Under the pieces are notes generated by a model, which saw nothing but the letters and a program-made list of their open reading frames with translations, searched no databases and was not told the origin of the DNA. Shown here one piece after another: positions 45,260 to 57,482 of a DNA stretch of 64,000 nucleotides. The position numbers and the translations under genes are program-made. Source of the DNA: Ilyonectria destructans (Eukaryota > Ascomycota > Sordariomycetes > Hypocreales > Nectriaceae); the NCBI GenBank assembly GCA_020740775.1, contig JAHEWK010000007.1, positions 2,542,001 through 2,606,000 on the forward strand, written 5' to 3'. Numbering within the stretch: the first letter of the stretch is position 1; each line of letters opens with the position of its first letter.

Positions 45260-46949
45260 ATGTCATCTCCAACTGATGCAGCCAAGAACAAGCGCACCAG
45301 GACCAATGTCAGGCAATCTAAATACGGCTGTTTCACTTGCAAGTACGCCTCTTCCATCCCACCCAACGCTCGCCACACACTGACGGCATGTATCTAGAGC
45401 TCGGCGAATCAAATGCGATGAACTGAAGCCGACTTGCCGACGTTGCTTGACTGCCAACAAGTCCTGTGACTATCCACCTGGAGCACCTCCTAGGTCGTGG
45501 CTCGGAACGCAAACTCCATCTTCATCGTCACCATGCGCGTCTTCGTCTGAAAGCGGCCTCACACTCAACCCAACCTCGCCGCAAAACCGCTTCGTCAACC
45601 TCGTATGCAAAGTCCTAGTGCAAGGTCCCCGTAGGGCCAAGAATGACATCGAACTTGCCTTCTGGTCGCACATGGTCCCCCAGCTCACTCATTCCGTCCC
45701 GTCGGTGCAAGCAGCCGCCGCCGCGTTTGGTGCCTCGTATGACGCGCACGTTCTCAGGGGCAACCGCACGTCAGAGTCAATCGAGTGCTACACGCGAGCC
45801 TTGCGTTTGGTGCAGCTTGATCTCTCCTCCCTCCAGCACGGCGCCGTCCCGTGCATTGTTGCTTGTCTGTTTCTCTCGTGCGCAGAGGTGCTGCAACAGA
45901 GGCTCGACAAAGGGCTTTTGCACCTCCAAGGCGCTTTTGCTTTGATGACGTCCCCCGGGGGTAGAAATGCAAGCACCATCATGGACATTGAGGGAGTTTC
46001 GTTGCTGTTACAAAAACTTGATCTACATTCTGCAACGTATGCAGTTGGTCGTGCACCAGATCTCCCCCCTTTCCCTTCTCCTACGCAAGATGCTTTGCTG
46101 TCAGACTCGCCCGACCAATCCCTTTTCCACATATTGCACTCGTGTTACCATTTCACCTCAACAGCGTCCCGATATAAATACGTCAGCAGTCGACTGCTTC
46201 CTCCGGAGCTACTCATTGGGCAAGGTCGCCAGCTCGCTCTTCTGAAACGATGGCTATCACGCCACAAAGCTCCAGCCGTTGTAGCCAATAACGAGCAATT
46301 GCTTGTCCTCCGAGTTCAATGTCTTGCCGCATTAGTCTACGCTGCCAACATTCTCGAACCCCGCGAAACTGCCTTCGATAGCTATAGCCCGGAATTCGAG
46401 GAAATCATCTCATCGGTAGAGACACTTGCACGATATTCAATCAGTGACGGCGCTTCCTCGAGTACCCGCCTGCCGTCTTTTACTCCAGAAATGGGCATAA
46501 TCCACCCTTTATACTTTGCTGCACTGAAATACAGGCATTCTACGTGGCGTCGCAGGGCTATTGATCTTCTGCGGAAAAGCGGAAGGGAAGGTCCATGGCG
46601 TGGCGATGTCGAGGCTGCCGTCGTCTCAGCTGTTGTGAAAGTGGAAGAGCAGCGAGCAGCATCAACCATGGGAAGACCGGGAGAGGATGTCTCCCACGAC
46701 TTGCGAGATTTTACAGAAGCGGATAGAATCAACGCCTGCTGGGTAGTCGAGTATGTGGATGAGGAAGTGGACGATGATGTTATTGAAACGTGCAGTCAAA
46801 GTCCCGGGACAAGGAGTGTTAAACTGGTACTGATGAGGTGTTATGACGTGGATAACATGTTGCGTGGGACGGTCCTCGGTCCTTGTCAAGACCCATGGCA
46901 GGATCGGACGCATTGGCATGGATGGACAGAAATCATTCGAGTTCCTTAA
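45260..46949 (+). CDS. Zn2Cys6 fungal transcription factor
   Basis: Two exons (45260-45342, 45398-46949), about 544 residues. The N-terminal zinc cluster is complete: six cysteines from GCFTCKARRIKCDE through PTCRRCLTANKSC, residues about 22-49, preceded by a basic stretch (KNKRTRTNVRQSKYG). The 55-bp intron splits the lysine codon inside CFTCK, a common site in this family. The rest is a soluble helical region of about 490 residues as in fungal regulators of this type. It probably acts in the nucleus as a pathway or stress regulator; targets cannot be inferred. It lies divergent from the RTA1 gene, with repeats carrying CGG in the shared region. Confidence 0.93.
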
Positions 46950-47071
46950 GAGACAACGCACCTTCTTAACTAATGAGCCCTTTCTTCATTAGAAAATTAG
47001 AGGAAACGCGGAACCGCACATCCCATGCTTTCCGAACCGATCCAGGCTGCTCATCTCCCATGTGCTTGTAT

Positions 47072-47553
47072 CTAGGAAGTCCTTGCTCGACTTGTTTCCT
47101 CGCTCGCCTCAACCTTGTATTCCTCAATAGCCTTCTCCGTGACTCTCATGGCTTCCATCCCTGCCGGAGCACCACAATAAATGATTGACTGCAAGATGGC
47201 CTCCCTAATCTCAATCTCTGTCAACCCATTCCGCAGAGCTCCTTTTGTGTGAAGTCCCAACTCGGTCCAACTCTTGAGTGCCGTCAGAAAGGCCAAGTCT
47301 GCCATAGTGTTAGTGCCAACCACACTGATCAAAGGCTCATCTGCTTACTGAGCAAACTCCGCTGCTTGCGATCGAGCCCAGGACGTGTCCACACTGTGCC
47401 CCAGGCATATTCCGTGATCAGTTCCTGAGCTGGCCTCCAATATTCATCCTGGCACTTTTCCAGTGCTTTAGTGACGTATTTCTCCCCGAGGACCTCGCCG
47501 CGCACTGCAAGACCCTTCTTGAAGGCTTCGCTGTGCTCTTGATTTTGAGACAT
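47072..47553 (-). CDS. Carboxymuconolactone decarboxylase-like (CMD) protein
   Basis: Two exons (47553-47349, 47298-47072) encode about 143 residues, the normal CMD size. The second exon, LAFLTALKSWTELGLHTKGALRNGLTEIEIREAI, is the core helix pair, and LQSIIYCGAPAGMEAM continues it. Exon 1 has EYAWGTVWTRPGLDRKQRSL. The 50-bp intron has a GTAAGC donor and joins in frame. CMD proteins act on muconolactones or serve as peroxidase-like AhpD relatives; the AhpD CxxC pair is not visible, so the first type or an unassigned role is more likely. The open frame extends upstream but ATG 47553 (MSQNQEH) is the likely start. Confidence 0.92.
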
Positions 47554-48088
47554 AGTTGAGAGAGATGGGACAGAAAGCGGCGATGTAAGATTAGGAAAGG
47601 AATTCTGATTCTTGCATCGAGTTAAGGTTATATGTCGACTTTTATACTTCATGGGTTCTTGTCCCCGGGCCGCGATTGTCCGACCTTCGGACCGGTTGCG
47701 GAGCTCTCGGCATCCTTTCGGCCGGCTTCATCTGCGGAACTCTCCGTACATCGCCGAGTGCGTCTAAATCTGCATGCCGGCGATTAATACGTACTCTAGC
47801 CCTACCCTATAGTTGATAAGATAAACATTGATGCTAATCTTTGCGCGGCCATTGGAACGGATCCTTGCGCTTGGCTAAGAAAAGCTAGTGATCTAGAGTT
47901 TTAGGAAGACGTGGTCCGCTGGAAGGATCCGGCTAGATTAATGATATAGCCGAAATAGCGAATGTCGTTAGAAAAATATGTAGAAAACACCGCGCTGGTA
48001 TTCTAAGTTGTCGGATATCTTGTTAATCGTGGTGATCATGTCGCTAGCACTATCTATCGGAAAGGATCCAGCTTAATATACCCTCAGG
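47554..48088. other. Intergenic, no gene recognised
   Basis: Nothing recognised. Confidence 0.5.
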
Positions 48089-50255
48089 TCAAACTATCAA
48101 AAATGACTGCAACTGAATAGTCCCTTGTGCCCAAAAGTTTGCTGCGATTCCTTTCCCTACCCTTTCAAACTCCATGCCCCCTCTATTCCTAGCAGCACAG
48201 AGCAGCAAACAATCACTCACTGCCCACCCAGCGGCCACCTTCTGCCGTTGCATAACAGGACAAATCCAGAGCTTCAAATCCACCGGCGGCTCATCATCAA
48301 CATCCCATCTCGCTGACCCAACAACGTCGCCACCCTCAACCACCAGCTCATACTCTCTCCTTTTGACCTGCCTTCCAAGCAGAATAGGACAAAGGATACC
48401 CTTGGCCTTCAGCGACGCCGAACGCACAGGCCCGAAACCAGACGAACCCTCCACTTCGACCGAAATTGCCTCCACATCAAGAACGACGTGAGTTAGCAAG
48501 CCATCCTTCCCAAGCTGCTGCGTCATTTCACTCCCTGCAGAAGAAAACTCAAAGTAAATCTGAATTGCCGGATTCTCCACGGGTCCGTGAATCGAAGCCC
48601 ATGACCACGTTGGCGCGCGGTACTGCTCAGGCCTCCGATGCGGAACCCCCTGACTCCCATCTTCAGGCCGGCTGCTAAACCAGAGCAAATGCCGCAGAAA
48701 GTCGTCTTCCCAAAGTCCACAGCAATACTTCCCGAGCATGTCTTTCTCTGCAAAAACCACGGCTACTCCCTCCAGCGCCGCAAACAGATCTCCCGCATTC
48801 GTTAGTTGGCGATGAGTGTATTTTTCCACGACCCAGGCCCACTTGTCGTGCATGCGGGCTTTTGTAAGTGCTCGTTCTCCATCTGGAGGAAGCAATAGGT
48901 CCTTGAGATGAAAGAAGCCATCCTGCACGCTGTACTTTCCAATCTCGTCATCCTCTCCGATACAGGCGTCCTTGCACTCCCAGTAGCACATCTCGGGCGT
49001 GAAATGGACGATTCTGGCGCTCAACGCACGCTCCTGAAACGTCCATCCTCTTTTTGACAACGGTGTACTCCCCATCTCGTCCTTGAAACTCCGGAAGTGC
49101 GGCGTGACGTGTAACTTGAGTGGCCCCGCCCCGTCGTCTGGCTCCTCCAGCGGCCACGGTAGCTCTACAGAAGTTCCATGACGTTCCGATCTCTCTCGAA
49201 ATAGTCCCGCGTATGTGTCCGCGGCTCCATCAGCGGCGATTGTGAGGAGGGCCTGTGAGTAGACAGAACTCATTTGTGCAGCCTCGCGAATCCAGTCATC
49301 ACGATCCTGTTGAATAATGCACAAGGCGTCGATCCATAAGTACTTGACATTTAGGAGTCGAGTCAAGTGCACGGCATCTCGTAGCGTTTCGGGAAGATCG
49401 GAGACTTTGATGCCTGTGTTGATATGCCGAGATAGACTCTCTCTCGTAGTCATGATTGGATTTTTGCGGGGACCCCAGCAGTAGCTTAGTGCAATATAAT
49501 CAGAGGTGTCACTGTCCGAAGACAGATGAAGCCGAATGGACTCGTCTCCCACCTCTCCAACATCAAGGACCCGAGTAGGGAGATGACGACGACCGATTCG
49601 TCGGGACGAGGCCCAGTTTGGACAGTTAGTATGAGATGAAGTGCATACCGAAAGCCAATGTCTAATGGTTGCTACATTTCGGTCATCTCCTGCACAGCTG
49701 CTCACGATGCGTGAGTCGAATAGACTTTTTGCGTGCGCTGGAATCCGATGGATGTCGGCTAGAAAGCAGGTCCAGTCTTAGTCTCCGATTCTATTAAGCC
49801 CACTAGTACCTTTCTTTGTCTCTTTTCTTCAAAATCTCACACATACCTCCATCAAGAGCAACTTTCAGCTGCGCATATTTCCCAGCCTCAACACACCAAA
49901 CTTCCAGGCGCGAGCTGCCGGATGCTTGGAAGAGAACACCGGGCAGGCTTAGCTTCGGGTGTGGTCGTCTTGAAGTGCTCTGCGCCTCGCGAATAATAAG
50001 GGCGCATAGAGCACAGGTAGAAGCGGATGTTCGCAACTCCGCCCATGTGGCATACGTTGGATAATGATAAGGTTCCTTGTGCTCTGGGTACTTGCTATCG
50101 CGGAGGTCGTAAAATCGGGGAACGAGCCAAGCGGCTGGAAGGTTTTTGCATTGGATGCAGAGGGTTTGAGCCGAAGGAGCGGCCTGGATGGATTTGGATG
50201 GATCCATCGAAGGTACAAGTGAAGTATTTCGACTGAGTATAATCGCTTGTACCAT
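48089..50255 (-). CDS. Classical HET-domain protein
   Basis: The main exon (about 49724-48089) has the full canonical HET series: YIALSYCWG, LPETLRDAVHLTRLLNVKYLWIDALCIIQ, WIREAAQMSSVYSQALLTIAA, and LSKRGWTFQERALSARIVHF. The upstream exon (50255-49810) encodes the usual N-terminal module with LCIQCKNLPAAW and STCALCALIIREA, two cysteine pairs. The junction is my best guess: GT at 49809-49808 to AG at 49726-49725 keeps frame, but the acceptor is not pyrimidine-rich, so the intron end is uncertain. Together about 693 residues; ATG 50207 (MDPSKS) is an alternative start. HET proteins act in incompatibility and cell death. This one is of the common YCWG type, distinct from the three genes at 26-37 kb. 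Confidence 0.82.
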
Positions 50256-51960
50256 TGGATACGGCGAGGAGGAGTATCACGGCTGCGGGGTTTCCTACCG
50301 GCTCAACCTCGGCCTAGGCCCTTCTCTGGGCCAGCCAAGGCTGACCTATTAAAGCGAGATGAATACTCCGTTGTGCTGACGTGTCAAAGGGAGAGAGAGG
50401 GGGAGAGGATGGAGGGGAGGGAGGAGGGGATCCGGTTTCCTATCAGCAGTCTCCCTTGCAGAGAATTCAAGCCATCGGCAAGTAAATTAGTGCAAGGGCT
50501 TACTGTTGTAATATGAGCAATCACGGCAGGTTGTAGGGAAGTAGTTGATTACTAGAGAGATCGGAGAGAGGGCCGTGGCGGGGAACGGGTCGCAGGAACG
50601 GAGAAGTTCAAGAAGGGTGTGTGTCAGTCTTTACAGAGTTTAAACAGCATCCCACAGCCACAAGCTGAACCAAGCCAAGCGATCGACTGCTGCGTACCAT
50701 TCATCAACTAGTTCTACTGGGGGAAAAAGAAACGAGGAAAATCGAGTCAGATTTCAAGGACCAAGTCAAGAAAGGGCGAGTAGCTGGCCGCTGCGTCCAA
50801 GGCCAACCCCGACGGATAAAGCTCAGGATTAATGCTGCGGCAATAGGTCATCATATGAGTGATGAGTCTAGCGCAGTAGTTTGGACAAGAGTTCCTCGTA
50901 CATCTCGCATATTATTACATTGCTAGGGTAGATCGCTTGACTTAATACAAATTACTTGGCGTCATTCATTGCCGCTTTTTGACTCTTCCACTGCTTGCTG
51001 AGTCGCCTCACACTGCAATTGCACGTCGTCCAGTCTCTTTTCCCAAAACGACCACCGCTTCAATGTCATAGATGGACCACCCCGACCAGGCTGCACACCT
51101 AGAAAGCGATAGTGTTGAGCTGCCAATAACTTGTCATGTGGCCAAGCTACCGGAGGAGATGCGTCGCACAACTCAGTAGCTGCAGTAGGCTTATGTTTGG
51201 TCAGCGGGCTTCCATGTCGACGTGGTCAAGACCAAGGAGAACATGGTCGACACACTTCTGTCGCATGTTGCGCTGGTGATCCCGTGCCAGAAGAGAATCA
51301 AATAGAAAGGAGGTGGCTACAGCGTGTGACATGCCTAAACACGAATCATGGTGGCTAGAGCAATTGGAAAGCATTCACTGGTCCCTGAAAGGCTTTGCAG
51401 GCTGACAAATGAGAAACACACCATCATGAAGTACCGGTAAGCGGTAACCGAAAGCGTGGCAAAGCACGGGCGGGCGGCCGCTCCCTGAAGCCATGGATGC
51501 AAAAGATCGACAGTCAGGGTCTAATTGGGACTTAGCATTCTCCTCATTCAGCCTGTTTCATCTCGGCCCGTTGCCGTCGGGACTCGGCAGTGACCCTCTA
51601 ACCGTACTTGGCAGAAGAGTGGGAGTGCCGGGACAGGCACTTTTGATGATTTCATGCAGCAACTTACAGTGGCGTTACTTGGCTTTTCCACTACCACTTG
51701 CTTATTTGCCTTTTAGTCGTCTCTATTTCTATTTTCGCCCCTCTATCCTAATGCCTCTATCCCAATACAAGTATGTCACGGGGTAGCATCAAAAGTACCA
51801 CTGCTTCACTCAATCACGCGTCTACACATCGATTCCCGCTTATGCCATCGCGATGGATACAACTCACGTCATTCTTTTCCATTGACCGATACAACTAGCG
51901 CTAGTCTAAGCTTCAGCTTCCTTTCTTGGTCATCCACTCCACTATTCTGCTTCAGCTCCT
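50256..51960. other. Intergenic, no gene recognised
   Basis: About 1.7 kb. A purine-rich run (GAGAGAGAGGG type) at about 50,390-50,430 is simple sequence. No gene recognised. Confidence 0.45.
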
Positions 51961-53320
51961 CTATCTGAAACCAGCACACACATCTTGAAAGACATTCTTC
52001 TCCAACGCAGCGGCATCTGTCGGGATGTACTTGAGGAACGTAGCATAAGAGTATGTCCACCTGGGGTCGTTCAACTCGGTCTTCCAGGTCCAGTAGACCC
52101 ATCCATTCATCCCGGGCTTCTCGTATAGTTGTTGCTGGGCGGTAAAGAATTTCGTGAAGAAAGCCCCGTTGTTCCAGTCAACATTCGAAGTCATGCTCCA
52201 TTCGCCAGTAATGGCAAAAGACTGGCCAGATACAACGCGAGAGTCAGAGCATGCGCTGTGCATGAGACTGAACTGGTCGCCGGCATTGTTTCCCAGTGCG
52301 AAGCCAATGTAGTTGTGGTCGTCAAAGCCAGTCATGGGGTCGTTGGCCACCACAGAAGCTGTGCGAGCATCGCCGGAGTCCCATTTGCTCGACATGAACT
52401 GGACATGAAGCTTCCGGTCACTGGCAACGTTGAGGGAGGACTCGGCATCGCGGATAGCTTTGAGTGCTCCTGGGTAATACTTCTGCACCAAGCCCGGATC
52501 CTGGCCAGGAGCTGGGTAGCGCCCACCCCCGTCGTGCCGGGAAACAGGCTCATTGAGGACCTCGAGCATGCCGACATTCCTGTATGCGTTGTTGGTGTGG
52601 ATGCGGTTCGTCATCCATGCAAGCCATTTCTCGGCACGGCCAAAGTTGTAGTCGTTGTAGAAGCCAGCGGGTTTGTTGTTCTGACCGGTAAAGACGTCTT
52701 CTTGTTGACCACCAGGAGCACCGTGGAGATCAATGATGACATACAGCCCCAGGTCGGCAGCCTTCCCAACCACGGCGTCGAGATACTGAAGCATCCGATC
52801 ACCATCAGCGAATGGCTCACTAGCCTTGTCGACGATTGCCGTGTAGGACCAGTAGCCGATGGGGATGCGGATCGTGTTCAAGCCGACATCGTGGACAGAT
52901 TGAACAGTATCGGTGTTGATCCATTCTCTCCAATGCTTCTCAAACCTTTGGTTCCCGGTTTCGCGGTTACTTCCCATGTAATGGTCACGCATGCAGTCAA
53001 ACTCAGAGGCCGAGTCGCCACAGCCCATCACGTTGCTCCATTCATTCTGCATCATCCATTTCTCGCCAATAAGCCAACCTAAAGTCACAAACACATCAGC
53101 TCAACGTTCCTCTTCCACAAGAGCCATGTTGAGACGTACCGCCAAAGTTGACACCACGGATCTTGGTCACTCCTTGACCCAGAGATGGCTTGAAGCGTTT
53201 ACCAAGTTTCTCGAAGCGAGCCGTCTGGTTGAAAGCTTCCAGGGCATGGTCCTGGGGAAGCCAAGCCAAGGCGGCCGTGGAAAAAAGGCTTGAAACGAGG
53301 GCAGAATATTTTATCTTGAT
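51961..53320 (-). CDS. Glycoside hydrolase family 5 exo-1,3-beta-glucanase; no visible start codon
   Basis: Two exons (53320-53140, 53078-51961). Catalytic residues are present: the acid/base in MLEVLNEP and the nucleophile in FAITGEWSM. RGVNFGGWLIGEKWMM, interrupted by the 61-bp intron (GTACGT...TAG), is the usual family start; the DLHGAPGGQ and WVYWTWKTE motifs follow. A secretory signal is apparent (YSALVSSLFSTAALAWLP), so the protein would act on cell-wall or extracellular beta-1,3-glucan. No ATG lies in this frame between an upstream TGA and the catalytic domain. Where family members begin, codon 53320-53318 reads ATC before KIKYS. Total about 432 residues from there. Possible explanations: start-codon loss, an unseen upstream exon, or a sequence error. 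Confidence 0.85.
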
Positions 53321-56074
53321 TATCGCGATGAAGGCTGCTTGGAATGTTCCTAGAGAGGATGCTCAGGCTTGAGCTTGGCAGACGGACGTCCTAGGTAATT
53401 ATAGTGGAAATATTCATCATGCCCAACTTATGGCATACACTATATGGAGTACATGGCTGGTCATACGGCCCAATCCACTAGTCAAACTAAGGTGTGTAAG
53501 ATCAGGTGGTGGACCTTCGGCTCTTTCGGCCCTTTTCTTTTAGCAACTAGTACGTGCACAAGGGTCACTCCACCTTTAATTAACACCCAAATGAATGTTG
53601 TCAGCAAATAGTAGTAATACCAAATGAATGCTGTCAATGCTGTCAGCATAGAGTAGTAATGGTAATCCTTGATCCACCCATTCACATGCCTCTACCGCTA
53701 AGATGGAATCTTTTACAACTTCCTCAATAGGCTTGCGCAAAACACTCGCGCGAGGGGGCTGACTTGTTCGCCTCATGACCGTCATCCTTGATCAAAAGGA
53801 CTGCAAGCATCCCCTGAGAGTCTTCTTAGGGAATTATATGCGCATGATTGGGCGCAAGTTAGAGGGCTTAGGGGTGGCTAGCCTAATGCTTCGTCGCGCG
53901 ACGCTCCGAAGTCGTCTCGATTGGCAACGAGGATCCCATGCGATACGAGCTTTCACCGACTGCCGTGCCACAGCCTAAATGGGTTCGTGAATTGCCGGCC
54001 TGCGATGACCTCATACGATTTCGTCTTCGGGAGATTTCCCTTTCCTTTGTTGGAAATCTTTAACACTTTACGTTCTAGGGTGTACTCAATCTCTCTTTCC
54101 GTCTGCTTCGCCTATCCAACGTCGCACGGAGATAAAAGGTTCTAGTAATGGTGATGGCGGCGAATCTCATCGCTCAAGTTTACGAGATGCAACACTTCAT
54201 ACTTCGGACTAAGTCACTATCTTTCTGATGTACTGAACCGTTGCGGCGGATTTACTAGGTGAGGCTCGACTGCAGGCAAGATGGAAGAAAAGAATATGTA
54301 TCGCGAATAATCCTCACGTATCTCGAATTACGTGGAACAATCGCACTGTCTCTTTATACTCATAAACCAGTTCTTCAATTGTCTCTCGCACGATTGTGTT
54401 CCTGCTGACTGATGTTGGAAGAGCCGCTGCCTCCGGGACTAGGGTCATCATTCCACACCCGTGTCGTACCCGGCGACACACCGACTATCGCTCACTCACT
54501 TGGTAAAGTACCATCCTTTGCAAGGGAACTCGGTTGAGTCGGCTTCGGGAAGGTCATCTTGCCCGTACACCCAACCATCTCTTTCCCCCCATCTACGCTC
54601 TGTTCCTCATCGGGTCCTGTACGATTCTGGTTGTGATTTAGTACTTGTTCGTCACTCACGCCATCTCCTTTCATTTTTTATCTCTCTTGGAGGGAAAGCA
54701 AATGGAGCAAATTGTCCGAGGTACCTTTCAATGTAGGAATCGTATTAGTGGGCCAATGAGATCTAGAATTCAAGACAAATGGGTCATGTGCCCTTCGTTC
54801 TTAGTAGGTTACAGCCATTTCAGACTCTCCAGGGCATACAGCCTGTCTGGAGGGACATCCGACTCCATGATCCCTCTTCGCATGCTCCTGAAAGTCCTGG
54901 ATGTGGTGAAGGTTCCAAGACACCTGAATGAGCAGTTCCACATGATCCAATGGTCCCGTCTTTTGTGTAGGGACTGGTCCCCGCGACCTGAAAACTGTTG
55001 ATCTCCTTCTGGTACGCCCCCGGAAAGCAGAAATAGGGTCGGAGATCTGAAGACTTGTTTCCAATAGTACGGGAATGGTTAAATTACCACTATCCTCAGA
55101 AACAATGGCCTCCTGCACTTGTACGCATTCCAGCTGTCTACGGGCAACTCTTTTCACGACGTGTTTTGCATACCATTGTTCAAATATTTCAACATTGCCA
55201 AATCCGATTCTCGATTTGAACCGGTCGTGAGGCGCTGGAGGGTTGATTATGAGGGCTAGTTTAAGCGGGCAGTTGGCCAAGTATCCAATGTGATCGAGAA
55301 TTTAGTAATCTCAGATTCGGACTCCCCGAAACCTAAGAAATACTCACCGACTTGACAAAAGTTCCGTCTGTCTACCCATGATATTACAGATGCATTATAT
55401 TTTAATACATGATGAAGTTTTCAACTATTCAACGACGCAGAATGTATAAATCGATTTTGAAATAAACTATTTTTATTTTTACAAACAATGCAAGCGGCAA
55501 CGCTGGGCAAATAGTAAAGTCTCTGATGGGCTTGGGCTTATACCTAACTAGCAATTTAATAGCATTTTTACCAAATAATTTCCTCTTATTAAACCTCAAA
55601 CCCATTTGATTGCTTTCCTGAAGTTGAGAACCGTATGTGTGAGCCTATCTTCCAAAACCGGACACTCCACCTAATTTTTCAATCAATAAACGATCTTCGT
55701 AAATTCAGGACTTCATCTTTCCGACACAAAGAAATATGTCCACATCAAGCAATAAAATGTGCAAGTGCACTTGTCCAATCCAACGCCATTTTTCTGGGGT
55801 TTAGCCTTGTGATCTGACAAGACAGGTCAGATCCATGCACAAGTAATTGGAGGCTGAGACGCCGTGTCATCTGCAGGTTGGTGCAGTGGTGGCGTAGTTG
55901 AGAGGAATGAGGCTGCGAAATGTTTGCCAATACCAGGGCGTCCCCCTCTTTTTCGGTTCCCCTCTTTTTCGGTTGGGCCGTTCTCCTCTTTCTGTGCTCA
56001 TATTTTCTGCTGGCAATGGGTCGTTCCCAGCCTCTCGTTCCTAACTAAAGAAAATATCGAGAAAATATTCCACC
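53321..56074. other. Intergenic, no gene recognised
   Basis: About 2.7 kb. A minus-strand frame of 159 codons (54801-55280) has no recognisable family and no ORF-like continuation. A 16-mer, CCCCTCTTTTTCGGTT, occurs twice in tandem near 55,942-55,974. AT-rich near 55,370-55,570. Confidence 0.4.
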
Positions 56075-56640
56075 ATGTTGAATTTGGAGTCCTTCGGAAT
56101 ATCGGCGCAGGATGATATCCAGCTTCCCGAAAACTCCCCAGCAGACAGTCACCTACGAATTGGGATTGAAGGCCACGATGAACAGCTCTCCAGCCTTACC
56201 GACACCCCTTCACGCCCTTTGCCCTTCCCTGACGGCGTCAAAATGTTACACGACTACCCTGACGCTATTGTCGACATTTGCTTCATTCACGGGTTGACCG
56301 GGAATCGCGATACCACTTGAACAGCCCGCGGACAGGCCACTCCTTGGCCAGCAGAGCTCCTACCACCGAAGCTCCAGAAGGCTCGCATCCTCACGTTCGG
56401 CTACGATGCGTACATAGCACAGAAGTCGGTTTCTTCGACAAACCGGCTTATTGATCATGCCACGAACCTTTTGAATGACTTTTAGACCGACCGAAAGATC
56501 TGCGACGCATCAAACCGTCCCCTCATCTTCGTCGCTCATCAGATCGATCCGACCACATACGCGTAGTCTGGTGCGGCTTCGGGCCGACCAAGCATGACGC
56601 CTGTGCGACGCTTTTCTGTGCACCCTCTTAAGGAATAGCA
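56075..56640 (+). pseudogene. Remnant of a SesB-type serine-hydrolase NLR effector domain
   Basis: From ATG 56075 the frame gives DICFIHGLTGNRDTT, then TARGQATPWPAELLPPKLQK and RILTFGYDAYI, the start of the alpha/beta-hydrolase (SesB/SERAC1-like) effector domain found at the N-terminus of many fungal NLRs. In-frame stops lie at 56318 (TGA), 56483 (TAG) and 56564 (TAG). After FVAH the sequence departs from the family, so the catalytic nucleophile elbow and all downstream NLR parts are missing. The first two stops fit G:C to A:T changes from Trp and Gln codons, as expected of RIP, although the region is not generally AT-rich. Not functional. Confidence 0.8.
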
Positions 56641-56912
56641 GATGATTTGTGTGTTGGCTATTGACCTTTTCCACCGCTAAACTAGCTAGCTAAATAATAA
56701 ACGAGTGTGTTTAGAATAAAAAACGAATCCCCAAAAAATTCAACCTAGCTAATACTAGGTGTGAATGTACCACCCCTACTATCCACGAAGCATTCTTTGT
56801 TTCAAGTTATCCCAAAGGCAACGTAGTAGGCTTTGAGAGTTATCCGGTATCTCGCTTGTTACCACATGGAAGACTAGAAATAGATAAATGCCCGAAGCAT
56901 CGCAAAGGTCAT

Positions 56913-57349
56913 CTAGTTACACGTGACAGCTTTGCTGACGCTGTCGTATGAACACGCCTTGCCATCGTTGGTGCACTGAAAAAAGAAGAGAGCAAGATTA
57001 GCGCGGGTGCGACTTAGGTAACTAGGTACTCGGGAATTGATCGAAATTCACCTTCTTGTTGGCAGCTGTAGGGCACTTGATGAAAGTGTTCCCGTTGTTT
57101 TGGTTTTTATATTTGCATGTGTTATCGGATCTGGTGCATGTCTAAGAAGAGGATCCGAGTAATTAGTACTTAGTCATTCTTGGGTTGAGTTCACCAAGGT
57201 GTAGACTATTGGGATTTTCTTACTCCACTGTATGTAATCCGAGCATAGATGCCATCTCTGGCATCCATGCCGTTGGCATTGGGCTCAACGGGGCTGGCTA
57301 CCGCGCCCATGGCGGCGATGAGGAAAAGGGTGGCTGTAGCAATCTGCAT
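56913..57349 (-). CDS. PAF-like small secreted cysteine-rich antifungal protein
   Basis: Three exons (57349-57224, 57141-57052, 56975-56913) give a 92-residue precursor, the family's length. Residues 1-18 form a signal peptide, about 19-35 a pro-segment and the last about 57 the mature part. It has six cysteines spaced C-x6-C-x13-C-x7-C-x6-C-x10-C, which is the arrangement I recall for the PAF group of Eurotiales antifungal proteins. All three exons are phase 0; introns of 82 and 76 bp have GTAAGA and GTGAAT donors and TAG/CAG acceptors. Exon 2 opens on the first cysteine block. Such proteins are secreted, folded by disulfides and inhibit other fungi. The gene is intact, and a TATA box lies 125 bp upstream. 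Family assignment rests on spacing and core sequence; activity is not shown here. Confidence 0.9.
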
Positions 57350-57473
57350 GGTGAGGGTTTGAGATGATAATGTTGCAAAGGCAGTTGAAAATGGTAGAAA
57401 GAGATGGGTTAGAGTGTCTGAGAGGGAAGTGTTGCTGGTGAAAGGAATTTAACATTAAAGCGTCGTACAACCT

Positions 57474-57482
57474 CCTTTTATA
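57474..57482 (-). promoter_or_regulatory. TATA box of the antifungal protein gene
   Basis: TATAAAAGG on the minus strand, 125 bp before the ATG at 57349, an ordinary distance for a highly expressed secreted protein. Confidence 0.55.

Noticed and set aside
50374..50430. Purine-rich run as a possible regulatory element
   Set aside because: Simple sequence, common in fungal 5' regions.
52129..53082. 317-codon open frame on the plus strand
   Set aside because: Exactly antisense to the GH5 gene, with no family match; a shadow frame of a GC-rich gene.
54801..55280. 159-codon minus-strand frame
   Set aside because: No domain, no splice continuation and no signal peptide; kept only as an intergenic note.
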